A DNA stretch of 64,000 nucleotides from Hafnia paralvei ATCC 29927 (GTDB taxonomy: Bacteria; Pseudomonadota; Gammaproteobacteria; Enterobacterales; Enterobacteriaceae): contig NZ_LXET01000063.1 in assembly GCF_001655005.1 (NCBI RefSeq), forward strand, positions 116,158 to 180,157. The letters run 5' to 3'. Below the pieces are notes generated by a model. It was not told the DNA's origin and ran no database searches. It saw nothing but the letters and a program-made list of their open reading frames with translations. A program made the position numbers and the translations under genes. Position 1 is the stretch's first letter; every line of letters begins with the position of its first letter. Below are positions 25,595-33,872 of this stretch, piece after piece.

Positions 25595-26260
25595 ATGACC
25601 CCCATCAGCTGTATTTTCTTCGACTGCGACGGCACGCTGGTAGATAGCGAATACCTGTGCAGCAAAGCCTACGTTCATATGTTCGCTCATTACGGTGTAC
25701 ATCTGTCATTGGATCGCGTTTTTAAGGAGTTTAAAGGCGTTAAGCTGTATGAGATCATCGAGCGAATCAAGCAGGAACATGAGTTCGAATCAGATCGTGA
25801 CGAGATGGAACAGATTTACCGCGATGAAGTTGCTCGCCTGTTTAAAACCGAGCTAAAACCGATTCCCCATGCAGAATCTCTATTAGCGCAAATTACAGTA
25901 CCGATGTGCACCACCTCCAACGGCCCCGTCAGCAAAATGCAGAACTCATTGGGCTCAACCGGCATGTTGGGCTATTTTGGTGACCGGTTGTATAGCGGCT
26001 ACGATATTCAGAGTTGGAAACCAGACCCAGACCTTATGTTCCACGCGGCCAACGAAATGGGTGTAGATATTAAAGCGTGTATTCTAGTTGATGATTCCCC
26101 ATCAGGCGTCCAATCAGGTATCGCGGCGGGTATTCCCGTATTTTATTATTGTGGTGATGCTCATAACCCAGTCATTGAACACCCGCTCGTTACCTCTTTT
26201 GACGATCTTCGCCAATTACCTGAGTTATGGCGCGCAAGAGGCTGGTCACTGACCAAGTAG
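25595..26260 (+). CDS. yieH: HAD phosphatase YieH (6-phosphogluconate phosphatase)
   Basis: Class IA HAD hydrolase, 221 residues as in E. coli YieH, which acts on 6-phosphogluconate and purine phosphates in vitro. Motif I FFDCDGTLVDSE (nucleophile near residue 10), motif II TTSNGPVSKMQ, motif III KPDPDLMFHAA, motif IV ILVDDSPSGVQSG. It is the second gene after adeD, possibly cotranscribed, and ends 20 bp from the convergent ABC transporter genes. AAGGAAGCCC precedes the ATG. Confidence 0.93.
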   Translation: MTPISCIFFDCDGTLVDSEYLCSKAYVHMFAHYGVHLSLDRVFKEFKGVKLYEIIERIKQEHEFESDRDEMEQIYRDEVARLFKTELKPIPHAESLLAQITVPMCTTSNGPVSKMQNSLGSTGMLGYFGDRLYSGYDIQSWKPDPDLMFHAANEMGVDIKACILVDDSPSGVQSGIAAGIPVFYYCGDAHNPVIEHPLVTSFDDLRQLPELWRARGWSLTK

Positions 26261-26280
26261 CAAATGACGCATTAAGGGAC

Positions 26281-27015
26281 TTAACTTGCAGGCAGCGCGG
26301 GTTTTAACTGCCACCAGCGGCGTTTTACCACCACATTTTGTGACGTAAAACGCCGGCTCAAGTGATTAGCGGCGAGATCCAAAGCCAGACACATCACAAA
26401 GTAAACGCCAGCCACAAACATAAAGACTTCCATTGGGTATACCATGCTGCGGTTGTTTACCTGCGTCGCCAAAAATGTCAGCTCACTCACGCCAACAATA
26501 TAGGCCAGAGAAGTATCTTTAATTAGTGAAATCCACTGATTAATAAACGACGGCACCATCATTCTCAGCGCCTGAGGTAACACGACATTACCTAAAACCT
26601 GCCAGCGATTGAGCCCCAGAGAAAGGCCAGCCTGCCACTGTCCACGCCCTACAGCATGGATACCCGCCGCTACCGCATGAGCCAAATACGAAGAAGCAAT
26701 CAACGCCAGCGCACAGACAACGGTAGTAATTTCAGGAATATCGACACCAAATACGATTGGCAGCAAAAAATAAGTCCAGAATATCAACATGATGACTGGG
26801 ATTGCGCGGAAAAAGCCCAGCACAGTAGCCAATACCGCACCTAGCCAACCACGCGACATCGCTAAGGCCACCCCAAGCAAAGTGCCTAATATCGCAGAAG
26901 CTAGACCAGCAATAAGGCTCATCAACAGCGTTAATGCAGCCCCCCCTAAAGGGCCATCGGGAAATTGTCCCCATAGCAAATAGCTGAGGTTGTCATGAAT
27001 AATGGTGAAATCCAT
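26281..27015 (-). CDS. Polar amino-acid ABC transporter permease (second)
   Basis: HisM/GlnP-family inner-membrane permease, 244 residues with about five TM segments. The EAA-type loop that docks the ATPase reads GQWQAGLSLGLNRWQVLGNVVLPQALR (split: GQWQAGLSLGLN near 143, then WQVLGNVVLPQALR). Family start MDFTIIHDNLSYLLWG is GltK-like. The ATG lies one base after the stop of the other permease, so the two are coupled and probably form a heterodimer. No ATP-binding subunit is encoded nearby. Exact substrate unknown; polar or acidic amino acids are plausible. Confidence 0.88.
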   Translation of the reverse strand: MDFTIIHDNLSYLLWGQFPDGPLGGAALTLLMSLIAGLASAILGTLLGVALAMSRGWLGAVLATVLGFFRAIPVIMLIFWTYFLLPIVFGVDIPEITTVVCALALIASSYLAHAVAAGIHAVGRGQWQAGLSLGLNRWQVLGNVVLPQALRMMVPSFINQWISLIKDTSLAYIVGVSELTFLATQVNNRSMVYPMEVFMFVAGVYFVMCLALDLAANHLSRRFTSQNVVVKRRWWQLKPALPAS

Positions 27016-27016
27016 T

Positions 27017-27757
27017 TTAATAACGCTCCTGCATCCGACGACGTTGCTGATACCACATTCCCCAACCTTCCATCAGAGCAATAATCAGCACGTATAACAA
27101 CGTAGCGACACCAAAGGCCTGAAACGTTTTTAGCGTTTCGGTTTCAACCTGTCTTGAAGCATATGAAAGCTCAGCCACACCAATGGCCATCGTAAGGGAT
27201 GAGTTTTTGATAATGTTCATGTATTGCCCTAACAGGGGCGGTAGAGCAATTTTCACCGCCTGTGGCAGCACCACATATCGCATACTTTGCCAAAGGCTAA
27301 GCCCTAAAGCCTGAGACGCCTGTTTTTGTCCACTTGCCACACCGCGAATTCCAGCGCGGATCTCTTCAGAAATAAACGCTGCGGAATACAGCGTCAGGCC
27401 AACTAAACCGGCCAAAAACTCAAACGATGGCCACGCGATCGTCCATCCATCAAACATCCACTCATGAGGCGTATTCAGCCACTGCATCACAACGGAAGGT
27501 AGGAGTTGACCTGCACCGAAGTACCAGAAAAAAAGCTGGACAAGCAGAGGGGTATTACGAAAAACAGAACTGTAGGCGATGACAGGCAAACTAAGCCAGC
27601 GGGATGAGCTATCTCGCAGCGCCGCTAAAATCAGTCCTAAAATTGTAGACAGCACAATAGTACAGGCTGAAATAACCAACGTGATGAGAAAACCTGACCA
27701 TAGCCAGTGTAGATATTGCGGCGCGAGAATAAAATCGTAGAAAGATTGCCCGTTCAT
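27017..27757 (-). CDS. Polar amino-acid ABC transporter permease (first)
   Basis: HisQ/GltJ-like permease, 246 residues. N-terminal LWSGFLITLVISACTIVLST is a typical first helix, RNTPLLVQLFFWYFG is the family signature, and GQKQASQALGLSLWQSMRYV with VLPQAVKIALPP forms the EAA loop. ATG at 27757 (MNGQSFYDF) is preceded by GGTGAG. It lies 71 bp after the binding-protein gene; the set resembles glutamate/aspartate or glutamine importers but lacks the ATPase gene. Confidence 0.88.
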   Translation of the reverse strand: MNGQSFYDFILAPQYLHWLWSGFLITLVISACTIVLSTILGLILAALRDSSSRWLSLPVIAYSSVFRNTPLLVQLFFWYFGAGQLLPSVVMQWLNTPHEWMFDGWTIAWPSFEFLAGLVGLTLYSAAFISEEIRAGIRGVASGQKQASQALGLSLWQSMRYVVLPQAVKIALPPLLGQYMNIIKNSSLTMAIGVAELSYASRQVETETLKTFQAFGVATLLYVLIIALMEGWGMWYQQRRRMQERY

Positions 27758-27828
27758 AATACTCACCAACCAAAAATAGAAATGCGACCACGCCTAGACA
27801 CAGCAGCGCAGCCGCACTTATTCTTTAA

Positions 27829-28662
27829 TTATGATTTACTGGTTTCTACTGGGCCGATTTTAAAATCGCCACGCGGCTGAGCAGATTTAGTTTCTGGTCC
27901 AAACCAGCGATCGTAAATCTTCTCGGCTTGCCCCTCTTTTTCCAAATTTTCCAGTGCAGTATTCACTTTATCCGTCAGGCGATCTTCGCCCTTCGGCAAG
28001 CCAATACCTTGATATTCTTTGGTTATGCTAAATGGTGATATTTCAAAATCAGCTTTAGCCGCATCGGGAACATTTGCCAGCAGCCCAACTAACTTAGCGT
28101 CATCTTGAGTAATTGCTTGCACGTTACCGTTACGCAGGGCAGCAAAAGCCAACGGGGTATCGTCGTATGAAATCACTTTTGCCGTAGGATATTTATCGCG
28201 CAGTGTAATTTCCTGCACAGTGCCTTTATCTGCGCCAATGCGCAGCTTAGCGATATCATCAGGCTGTTTCAGCACACCTTTGCGAGCAATAAACTTCTGC
28301 CCAGTACGGAAATAAGGCACGCTGAAATTCACTTCTTTGGCACGTTCCGGCGTGATAGTAAAGTTTGCAGCAATCAAGTCGACTTTCTTGGACGCTAACA
28401 ATGGAATTCGGTTGGCAGGATTAGTCGCGCGTAGTTCAACTTTCACCCCTAAGGCTTTCCCGATAGCATCGGCAACATCGACGTCATAGCCCACCAGCTT
28501 CTTGGTTTGCGGGTCAACATAGCCAAACGGTGGATTGCTATCAAACACCGCGACACGAACCACACCTGCTTTTTGAATATCATCGAGTTTATCAGCATGA
28601 GCAAAACCAGAAACAGCGGGGAGGCTGGCCAGCAGGGAAAGTACGAGAACGCGTTGTTTCAT
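27829..28662 (-). CDS. Periplasmic amino-acid-binding protein of the ABC importer
   Basis: Family 3 solute-binding protein, 277 residues. Signal peptide MKQRVLVLSLLASLPAVSGF ending AHA-DK near residue 23. Family pattern: GVVRVAVFDSNPPFGYVD, GYDVDVADAIGKALGVKVEL, DLIAANFTITPERAKEVNFS and the terminal YDRWFGP. The ATG at 28662 has GGAG 8-11 nt upstream; the longer in-frame extension is not signal-like. It is the first gene of a three-gene unit with the two permeases. Ligand not determinable from sequence alone. Confidence 0.9.
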   Translation of the reverse strand: MKQRVLVLSLLASLPAVSGFAHADKLDDIQKAGVVRVAVFDSNPPFGYVDPQTKKLVGYDVDVADAIGKALGVKVELRATNPANRIPLLASKKVDLIAANFTITPERAKEVNFSVPYFRTGQKFIARKGVLKQPDDIAKLRIGADKGTVQEITLRDKYPTAKVISYDDTPLAFAALRNGNVQAITQDDAKLVGLLANVPDAAKADFEISPFSITKEYQGIGLPKGEDRLTDKVNTALENLEKEGQAEKIYDRWFGPETKSAQPRGDFKIGPVETSKS

Positions 28663-29079
28663 GAAGAAGCTCCTAAAATATTTTGCCCAGAAGTATGTTT
28701 TTGCAGCTTTATTTTTTAGCGACAGGGTTAAATTACGCCCAATCAACATAGAACTGGAAATACTATTAGAGGATATAGATAGATGAATTTGTTGTAAGAA
28801 GATGAGCGGTATCAAGAAAGAACGGAGGAGTCAGGATGGCGATTGTCGTTCTATTAATACCGGAATGATGAAATAAGGTCACCCGCGCAGCAGGCAGTAG
28901 AGGTGATGCCAAGTCGAGGCGTCGGAGGGCGGCGATTGAGCCCCCCGACACGGACTCGGTCATTAAATATGAAAAACACTGCTTAAAAGTGGACGTAACC
29001 TGCCACCACAATCGGCATAGACTGACAAACGAAACCATATACAGGGTTTATATGTACGATTGGTACACTACCCCTTACA
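28663..29079. other. Intergenic region with repeat copy B
   Basis: A 417-bp gap between phoU and the binding-protein gene, both on the minus strand. The part next to the binding-protein gene should hold its promoter (AT-rich, 28670-28800). Repeat B occupies the centre. The remaining stretch to phoU, 28961-29079, shows no clear terminator. Confidence 0.6.
28816..28960 (+). repeat. Structured intergenic repeat, copy B
   Basis: Diverged second copy of the 7788-7940 element in the same orientation. It shares GAAAGAACGGAGGAG, CAGGATGGCGATTG, CACCCGCGCAGC and the loop GGCGATTGA. Stem 28921-28930 pairs with 28940-28949 around that loop with one A-C mismatch; several pairs differ from copy A yet stay complementary. 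The small reading frame of copy A is closed after ten codons here. Confidence 0.75.
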
Positions 29080-29808
29080 TCAACTCGGCTTATTTCCATC
29101 CTTCGCCAACAGCTGATCCAATTCATCACCACCTAGGTGACGGAAATCCTGCCCTTTAACGAAGTAAAAAATGAACTCACAGATATTCTGGCAACGGTCA
29201 CCAATACGCTCAATCGAACGGGCGCAGAACAGTGCGGTCAGCACGCTTGGGATGGTGCGCGTATCTTCCATCATGTACGTCATCAACTGGCGCACAATGC
29301 CTTCATATTCCTGATCGACCTTTTTATCTTCACGATAGATACGAACGGCTTCGTCCAAATCCATGCGCGCAAAGGCATCCAGCACATCATGAAGCATTTG
29401 TACGGTGTGCCGCCCTAATGACTCAAGGCTTACCAACAACGGTTGATGCTGGTGGGAAAATTTCTCCAACGCGGTACGACAGATTTTATCCGCAACGTCA
29501 CCGATTCGCTCCAGCTCAGAGATAGTTTTGATGATAGCCATCACCAAGCGCAAATCACTGGCTGTGGGCTGGCGCTTCGCGATGATCTTCACACAGGCTT
29601 CGTCGATCGCCACTTCCATCATGTTAACTTTTTTATCACCTTCAATAACGCGCTTAGCTAGCTCACCATCTTGGTTATGCATCGCCGTAATCGCGTCTGA
29701 AAGCTGCTGTTCAACCATCCCCCCCATCGTCATAACCTGAGTGCGGATGTGCTCGAGCTCGGCGTTAAACTGACCGGAGATATGTTTATTTAAGTTTAAA
29801 TTATCCAT
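29080..29808 (-). CDS. phoU: Phosphate signalling regulator PhoU
   Basis: Helical-bundle protein that links the PstSCAB transporter to the PhoR sensor, keeping the Pho regulon off when phosphate is plentiful. 242 residues (E. coli 241). Two PhoU repeats with metal-binding E/D clusters: RVIEGDKKVNMMEVAIDEAC near 48-67 and REDKKVDQEYEGIVRQL in the second half. Start MDNLNLNKHISGQFNAELEH is E. coli-like. Last gene of the pst operon. Confidence 0.98.
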   Translation of the reverse strand: MDNLNLNKHISGQFNAELEHIRTQVMTMGGMVEQQLSDAITAMHNQDGELAKRVIEGDKKVNMMEVAIDEACVKIIAKRQPTASDLRLVMAIIKTISELERIGDVADKICRTALEKFSHQHQPLLVSLESLGRHTVQMLHDVLDAFARMDLDEAVRIYREDKKVDQEYEGIVRQLMTYMMEDTRTIPSVLTALFCARSIERIGDRCQNICEFIFYFVKGQDFRHLGGDELDQLLAKDGNKPS

Positions 29809-29822
29809 GATAAGTCCCGTAA

Positions 29823-30599
29823 TCAGCCGTAGCGGCCAGTAATATAATCTTCGGTCTGCTTTTGCGCCGGAGCGGTAAATAGGGTGTCAGTATCACTAAA
29901 CTCCACCAGCTCGCCCAGATACATAAAAGCGGTATGATCCGAACAGCGTGCTGCCTGCTGCATGTTATGCGTCACGATCACCACGGTGTAGTCTTCTTTC
30001 AACTCAGTGATCAGTTCTTCAATTTTGCTGGTGGAGATTGGATCCAGCGCCGAGCAGGGTTCATCGAGCAGCAGAACTTCTGGCCGAATGGCAATACCAC
30101 GCGCAATACAGAGACGCTGTTGCTGCCCACCGGACAGGCTATAGCCGCTCTGGTGCAGTTTATCTTTTGACTCATTCCACAATGCCGCTTTCGTCAGCGC
30201 CCACTGCACTCGCTCATCCATTTCAGCGCGAGACAGCTTTTCAAACAAACGCACACCAAAGGCAATGTTGTCGTAGATAGACATCGGGAACGGAGTGGGC
30301 TTCTGAAACACCATACCGACTTTGGCACGTAGCAGCGCAATATCCGAGTTATCGGTCAAAATATTTTGCCCATCCAGCAAGATTTCGCCTTCTGCGCGTT
30401 GCTCTGGATACAGCTGGAACATTTTGTTAAAGGTACGCAGCAAAGTTGACTTACCGCAGCCTGATGGACCGATAAACGCGGTTACCTTGTTCTTTTCGAT
30501 ATCCAGCGAGATATTTTTCAGCGCGTGGAATTTACCGTAGTAGAAGTTAAGATCGCGAACCTGAATTTTGCTGTTGGTCGTGTCTGTAACAATACTCAT
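29823..30599 (-). CDS. pstB: Phosphate ABC transporter ATPase PstB
   Basis: Energises phosphate uptake through PstA/PstC. 258 residues (E. coli 257). Walker A GPSGCGKST near residue 43, Q-loop VFQKPTPFPMS, signature SLSGGQQQRLCIARG, Walker B VLLLDEPCSALDP, switch His in VTHNMQQAAR. It lies 14 bp before phoU. Confidence 0.98.
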   Translation of the reverse strand: MSIVTDTTNSKIQVRDLNFYYGKFHALKNISLDIEKNKVTAFIGPSGCGKSTLLRTFNKMFQLYPEQRAEGEILLDGQNILTDNSDIALLRAKVGMVFQKPTPFPMSIYDNIAFGVRLFEKLSRAEMDERVQWALTKAALWNESKDKLHQSGYSLSGGQQQRLCIARGIAIRPEVLLLDEPCSALDPISTSKIEELITELKEDYTVVIVTHNMQQAARCSDHTAFMYLGELVEFSDTDTLFTAPAQKQTEDYITGRYG

Positions 30600-30672
30600 C
30601 TCTTATCTCTCTTTTTCACGGCGCCGCATTTCCCTTTGGAACAGCCACGCCTGCAATGATTAGTGCTGTTGC

Positions 30673-31560
30673 TTAGCGCTTCTTCTGAGCAAAAACGACG
30701 CGCGCCAAAATATTCAGTAAAAGAACACAGAGGGTTATCAGTAATACCCCGGCCCAAGCCAGCTGTTGCCATTCGGCAAACGGACTCATGGCAAACTTAA
30801 ATATGGTGACCGGGAGGTTCGCAATTGGCTGTGACATATCGGTACTCCAGAACTGGTTGGAGAGCGATGTAAACAACAGCGGCGCCGTCTCACCGGCAAT
30901 ACGTGCAATCGCCAGCAGTACTCCCGTGATAATACCGGAGACTGATGCTTTCAGCGTAATCGCTGAAATCATCTTCCACTTAGGTGTCCCTAGCGCATAA
31001 GCCGCTTCACGCAGGCTATCCGGCACCAGTTTAAGCATGTTCTCAGTGGTACGGATCACTATGGGGATCTGCAATAGAGCTAACGCAATCACACCGGCCC
31101 AGCCGGAGAAATGCTGCATTTTGGCAACCACAATGGTGTAGACGAACAACCCAACCACGATAGAAGGTGCAGACAGCAAGATGTCGTTAATAAAACGAAT
31201 AAAGTTAGCCAGCCAGCCTTTGCGTCCATACTCAGCCAGATAGATACCCGCCATAATCCCCAGCGGAGTACCAATCACCGTTGCCCATAGGATCAGCAAA
31301 CCGGATCCCGCGATAGCATTAGCCAAACCACCGCCTTCGCTATTGGGTGGCGGCGTCATTTCGGTGAAGAGCGCAATGGACATACCATCTACGCCTTTGG
31401 TTATGGTTGAGAAGAGGATCCACACCAACCAGAATAAGCCAAACACCATGGTTGCCATCGATAAAAACAGCGCGATGCGGTTTTTCTGGCGACGCCATGC
31501 CTGCATTTTGCGGCGTGAATTAGCCAGAGACTGTGCGTCATGCATATCAATCGTCGCCAT
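30673..31560 (-). CDS. pstA: Phosphate ABC transporter permease PstA
   Basis: Inner-membrane permease, 295 residues (E. coli 296), six TM segments. The start at 31560 (MATIDMHDAQS) has AGGGA 8 nt upstream and lies one base after the pstC stop; a longer in-frame start would overlap pstC and is disfavoured. EAA loop AAYALGTPKWKMISAITLK is where PstB docks. SAPSIVVGLFVYTIVVAK and IARIAGETAPLLFT are highly conserved. Confidence 0.97.
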   Translation of the reverse strand: MATIDMHDAQSLANSRRKMQAWRRQKNRIALFLSMATMVFGLFWLVWILFSTITKGVDGMSIALFTEMTPPPNSEGGGLANAIAGSGLLILWATVIGTPLGIMAGIYLAEYGRKGWLANFIRFINDILLSAPSIVVGLFVYTIVVAKMQHFSGWAGVIALALLQIPIVIRTTENMLKLVPDSLREAAYALGTPKWKMISAITLKASVSGIITGVLLAIARIAGETAPLLFTSLSNQFWSTDMSQPIANLPVTIFKFAMSPFAEWQQLAWAGVLLITLCVLLLNILARVVFAQKKR

Positions 31561-31561
31561 A

Positions 31562-32548
31562 TTAACGTCCCTCATTCTTATCAAGACGTAAAATCATCAG
31601 TTTAGACAGCGCCAGCACGATGAACGTAATGACAAACAGAATCAGCCCCAACTCCATAAGCGCAGCGGTATGCAAGCCAGATTCAGCCTCAGCAAATTCG
31701 TTTGCCAGCGCCGAAGTAATACTGTTCCCAGGCATGAACAATGAAGCACTGTCTAACTGGTAGGTATTACCGATCACAAAAGTTACCGCCATGGTTTCAC
31801 CCAGCGCACGACCGAGCCCTAGCATGATGCCGCCAATCACTCCATTTTTGGTGAACGGAAGCACTATGCGACTCATCACTTCCCATGTCGTACAGCCGAT
31901 ACCATAAGCAGACTCTTTCATCATCACCGGTGTCTGCTCAAACACATCACGCATGACCGCAGCGATATAAGGAATGATCATAATGGCGAGGATCACACCC
32001 GCAGCCAGAATACCGATACCAAACGCAGGGCCAGCAAACAGCTCACCGACAATGGGAATACCCGACAAAACATCGCCTACTGGCGTTTGGAAATATTCGG
32101 CAAACAGAGGTGCAAATACGAACAGCCCCCACATGCCATATACAATACTCGGAATGGCTGCCAACAGCTCAATCGCCACGCCTAAAGGACGGCGCAACCA
32201 ATTAGGAGCCAACTCCGTCAGAAACAGGGCGATACCAAAACTCACAGGAACCGCAATCACTAGAGCAATAATCGAGGTGACGATAGTGCCGTAAATCGGA
32301 ACCAGCGCGCCAAATTGTTCGGCCGGAGCGTCCCACTCTTTGGACCACAGGAAGGAAAAACCAAACTTCTGAATACTCGGCAGCGACGCGATAAACAGCG
32401 AAACAATGATGCCGCCCAGCAGCAATAGGGTAATCAGTGCAGCTAGTTTAACTAGAGCACCAAAGATAACGTCACCGTTCTTGCTCGGTGGTTTTATTTT
32501 TGATTCTTTCTTGGGCAACGAAGGCTTAGATAACGGATGATCAGCCAT
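31562..32548 (-). CDS. pstC: Phosphate ABC transporter permease PstC
   Basis: Partner permease to PstA, 328 residues (E. coli 319); the extra length is in the basic cytoplasmic N-terminus (KPSLPKKESKIKPPSKNGD). EAA loop KESAYGIGCTTWEVMSRIVL and LGRALGETMAVTFVIGNTYQ are conserved. It follows pstS by 63 bp, which contains a strong stem-loop. Confidence 0.97.
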   Translation of the reverse strand: MADHPLSKPSLPKKESKIKPPSKNGDVIFGALVKLAALITLLLLGGIIVSLFIASLPSIQKFGFSFLWSKEWDAPAEQFGALVPIYGTIVTSIIALVIAVPVSFGIALFLTELAPNWLRRPLGVAIELLAAIPSIVYGMWGLFVFAPLFAEYFQTPVGDVLSGIPIVGELFAGPAFGIGILAAGVILAIMIIPYIAAVMRDVFEQTPVMMKESAYGIGCTTWEVMSRIVLPFTKNGVIGGIMLGLGRALGETMAVTFVIGNTYQLDSASLFMPGNSITSALANEFAEAESGLHTAALMELGLILFVITFIVLALSKLMILRLDKNEGR

Positions 32549-32573
32549 GCGATTCTCTTCTTAAACTAGAGTT

Positions 32574-32603
32574 CCGCTTCCAGAACATCAGCACTGGAAG
32601 CGG
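32574..32603 (-). terminator. Stem-loop between pstS and pstC
   Basis: CCGCTTCCAG (32574-32583) pairs perfectly with CTGGAAGCGG (32594-32603) around a 10-nt loop. Without a U tract it probably stabilises the abundant pstS transcript or attenuates expression of the downstream genes; such stems are common after binding-protein genes. Confidence 0.7.
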
Positions 32604-32611
32604 ATGAAACA

Positions 32612-33685
32612 TTAGTACAATGCTTTACCAGAACTGTCTTTTACATTGGTTTTCCAAGCAGCACGGATCTGCTCAACAACGGAGCTCGGCAGCGGAGCGT
32701 AGTCGAGAGCGCTGGCTTCTTTGCCACCGTTTTTGTATGCCCAATCAAAGAACTTCAGTACTGCTTCGCCCTGCTCTGGCTTCTGTTGCTCTTTGTGCAC
32801 CAGAATGAACGTTGTTGAGCTGATCGGCCATGCATTAGCACCTTTCTGGTTGGTTAGGTCTTGAGCAAAGGATTTACTCCAGTCAGCACCTTTAGCCGCA
32901 TTGCTAAAGCTCTCTTCAGTTGGCAGTACTGCGTCGCCATCAGCCGAGATCAACTTGGTGTAAGCCAGTTTGCTTTGCTTAACGTAGGCATATTCCACAT
33001 AACCAATAGAACCAGGCAGACGCTGAATGAACGCGGCCACGCCGTCGTTACCCTTACCGCCTAACCCTGTTGGCCAGTTAACCGTAGAACCCGCGCCAAC
33101 TTTAGATTTCCAATCTGGATTTACTTTTGCCAGATAGTTGGTGAATACGTAAGAAGTACCTGAACCATCTGCACGGCGAACGACGGCAATATTGGTATCA
33201 GGCAGTTTCAGCCCCGGATTTAATTTCGTGATAGCTGGGTCATTCCACTTTTTGATGTTACCCAGATAGATATCGCCCAGCGTCTTACCATCCAGAGTCA
33301 GTTCACCTGATTTCAAACCAGGAATATTCACTGCCAGAACTACACCACCGATCACGGTAGGGAATTGGAATAGGCCATCTGCGGCTAATTTGTCATCGGT
33401 CAGGGGCGCATCGGAAGCACCAAAATCAACGGTTTTAGCAATGATTTGCTTAACACCGCCGGAAGAACCAATACCTTGATAGTTAACTTTATTACCAGTT
33501 TCTTTCTGGTAGGTATCAGCCCACTTGGCATAAACAGGTGCAGGGAAGGTGGCACCGGCACCGGTCAAGCTGGTAGCGGCAAATGCAGACATCGTAGTCA
33601 GAGAGCAGGTTGCAGCAACAATGGCAGCAACAGTCTTATTGGTAACCATCTTTTTAGTTACAACCAAGGAACGCATCGGCTTCAT
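32612..33685 (-). CDS. pstS: Periplasmic phosphate-binding protein PstS
   Basis: High-affinity phosphate receptor, 357 residues including a long signal peptide. ATG at 33685 (MKPMRSLVV) follows GGAGGGAAT; the E. coli protein starts MKVMRTTVA. Signal cleavage is expected after SAFA near residue 35. Phosphate-binding loops: SLTGAGATFPAPVYAKW, GIGSSGGVKQI, DFGASDAPL and RRADGSGTSYVF. The signal region carries about 11 more residues than E. coli (KKMVTNKTVAAI). First gene of the operon, behind a Pho box. Confidence 0.97.
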   Translation of the reverse strand: MKPMRSLVVTKKMVTNKTVAAIVAATCSLTTMSAFAATSLTGAGATFPAPVYAKWADTYQKETGNKVNYQGIGSSGGVKQIIAKTVDFGASDAPLTDDKLAADGLFQFPTVIGGVVLAVNIPGLKSGELTLDGKTLGDIYLGNIKKWNDPAITKLNPGLKLPDTNIAVVRRADGSGTSYVFTNYLAKVNPDWKSKVGAGSTVNWPTGLGGKGNDGVAAFIQRLPGSIGYVEYAYVKQSKLAYTKLISADGDAVLPTEESFSNAAKGADWSKSFAQDLTNQKGANAWPISSTTFILVHKEQQKPEQGEAVLKFFDWAYKNGGKEASALDYAPLPSSVVEQIRAAWKTNVKDSSGKALY

Positions 33686-33794
33686 ATTCCCTCCACAGGG
33701 AGTGTTATTCATCAGCTACTGTGTGAACAATCAAGTTTAAGTATGGTGCAGGAGGGAAAATAAGGCAGTTTGATGACACTAAAATGTATGGAAT

Positions 33795-33812
33795 ATGACA
33801 GTTTTGTGACAG
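33795..33812 (-). promoter_or_regulatory. Pho box upstream of pstS
   Basis: Minus strand CTGTCACAAAACTGTCAT, one base from the consensus CTGTCATAAAACTGTCAT, with a further half-site GTGTCAT about 15 nt downstream (33770s). E. coli pstS has the same arrangement of PhoB sites replacing the -35 element. Confidence 0.93.
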
Positions 33813-33844
33813 GTGAAATATTTGTATCTGAACGCGAAAGAAAA

Positions 33845-33862
33845 AGCCCCGCGTACGGGGCT
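33845..33862 (-). terminator. Rho-independent terminator after glmS
   Basis: AGCCCCG (33845-33851), loop CGTA, CGGGGCT (33856-33862); on the minus strand the stem is followed by TTTTTC, 10 nt past the glmS stop. It ends the glmUS transcript before the pst promoter. Confidence 0.9.
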
Positions 33863-33872
33863 TGTGGAATGG

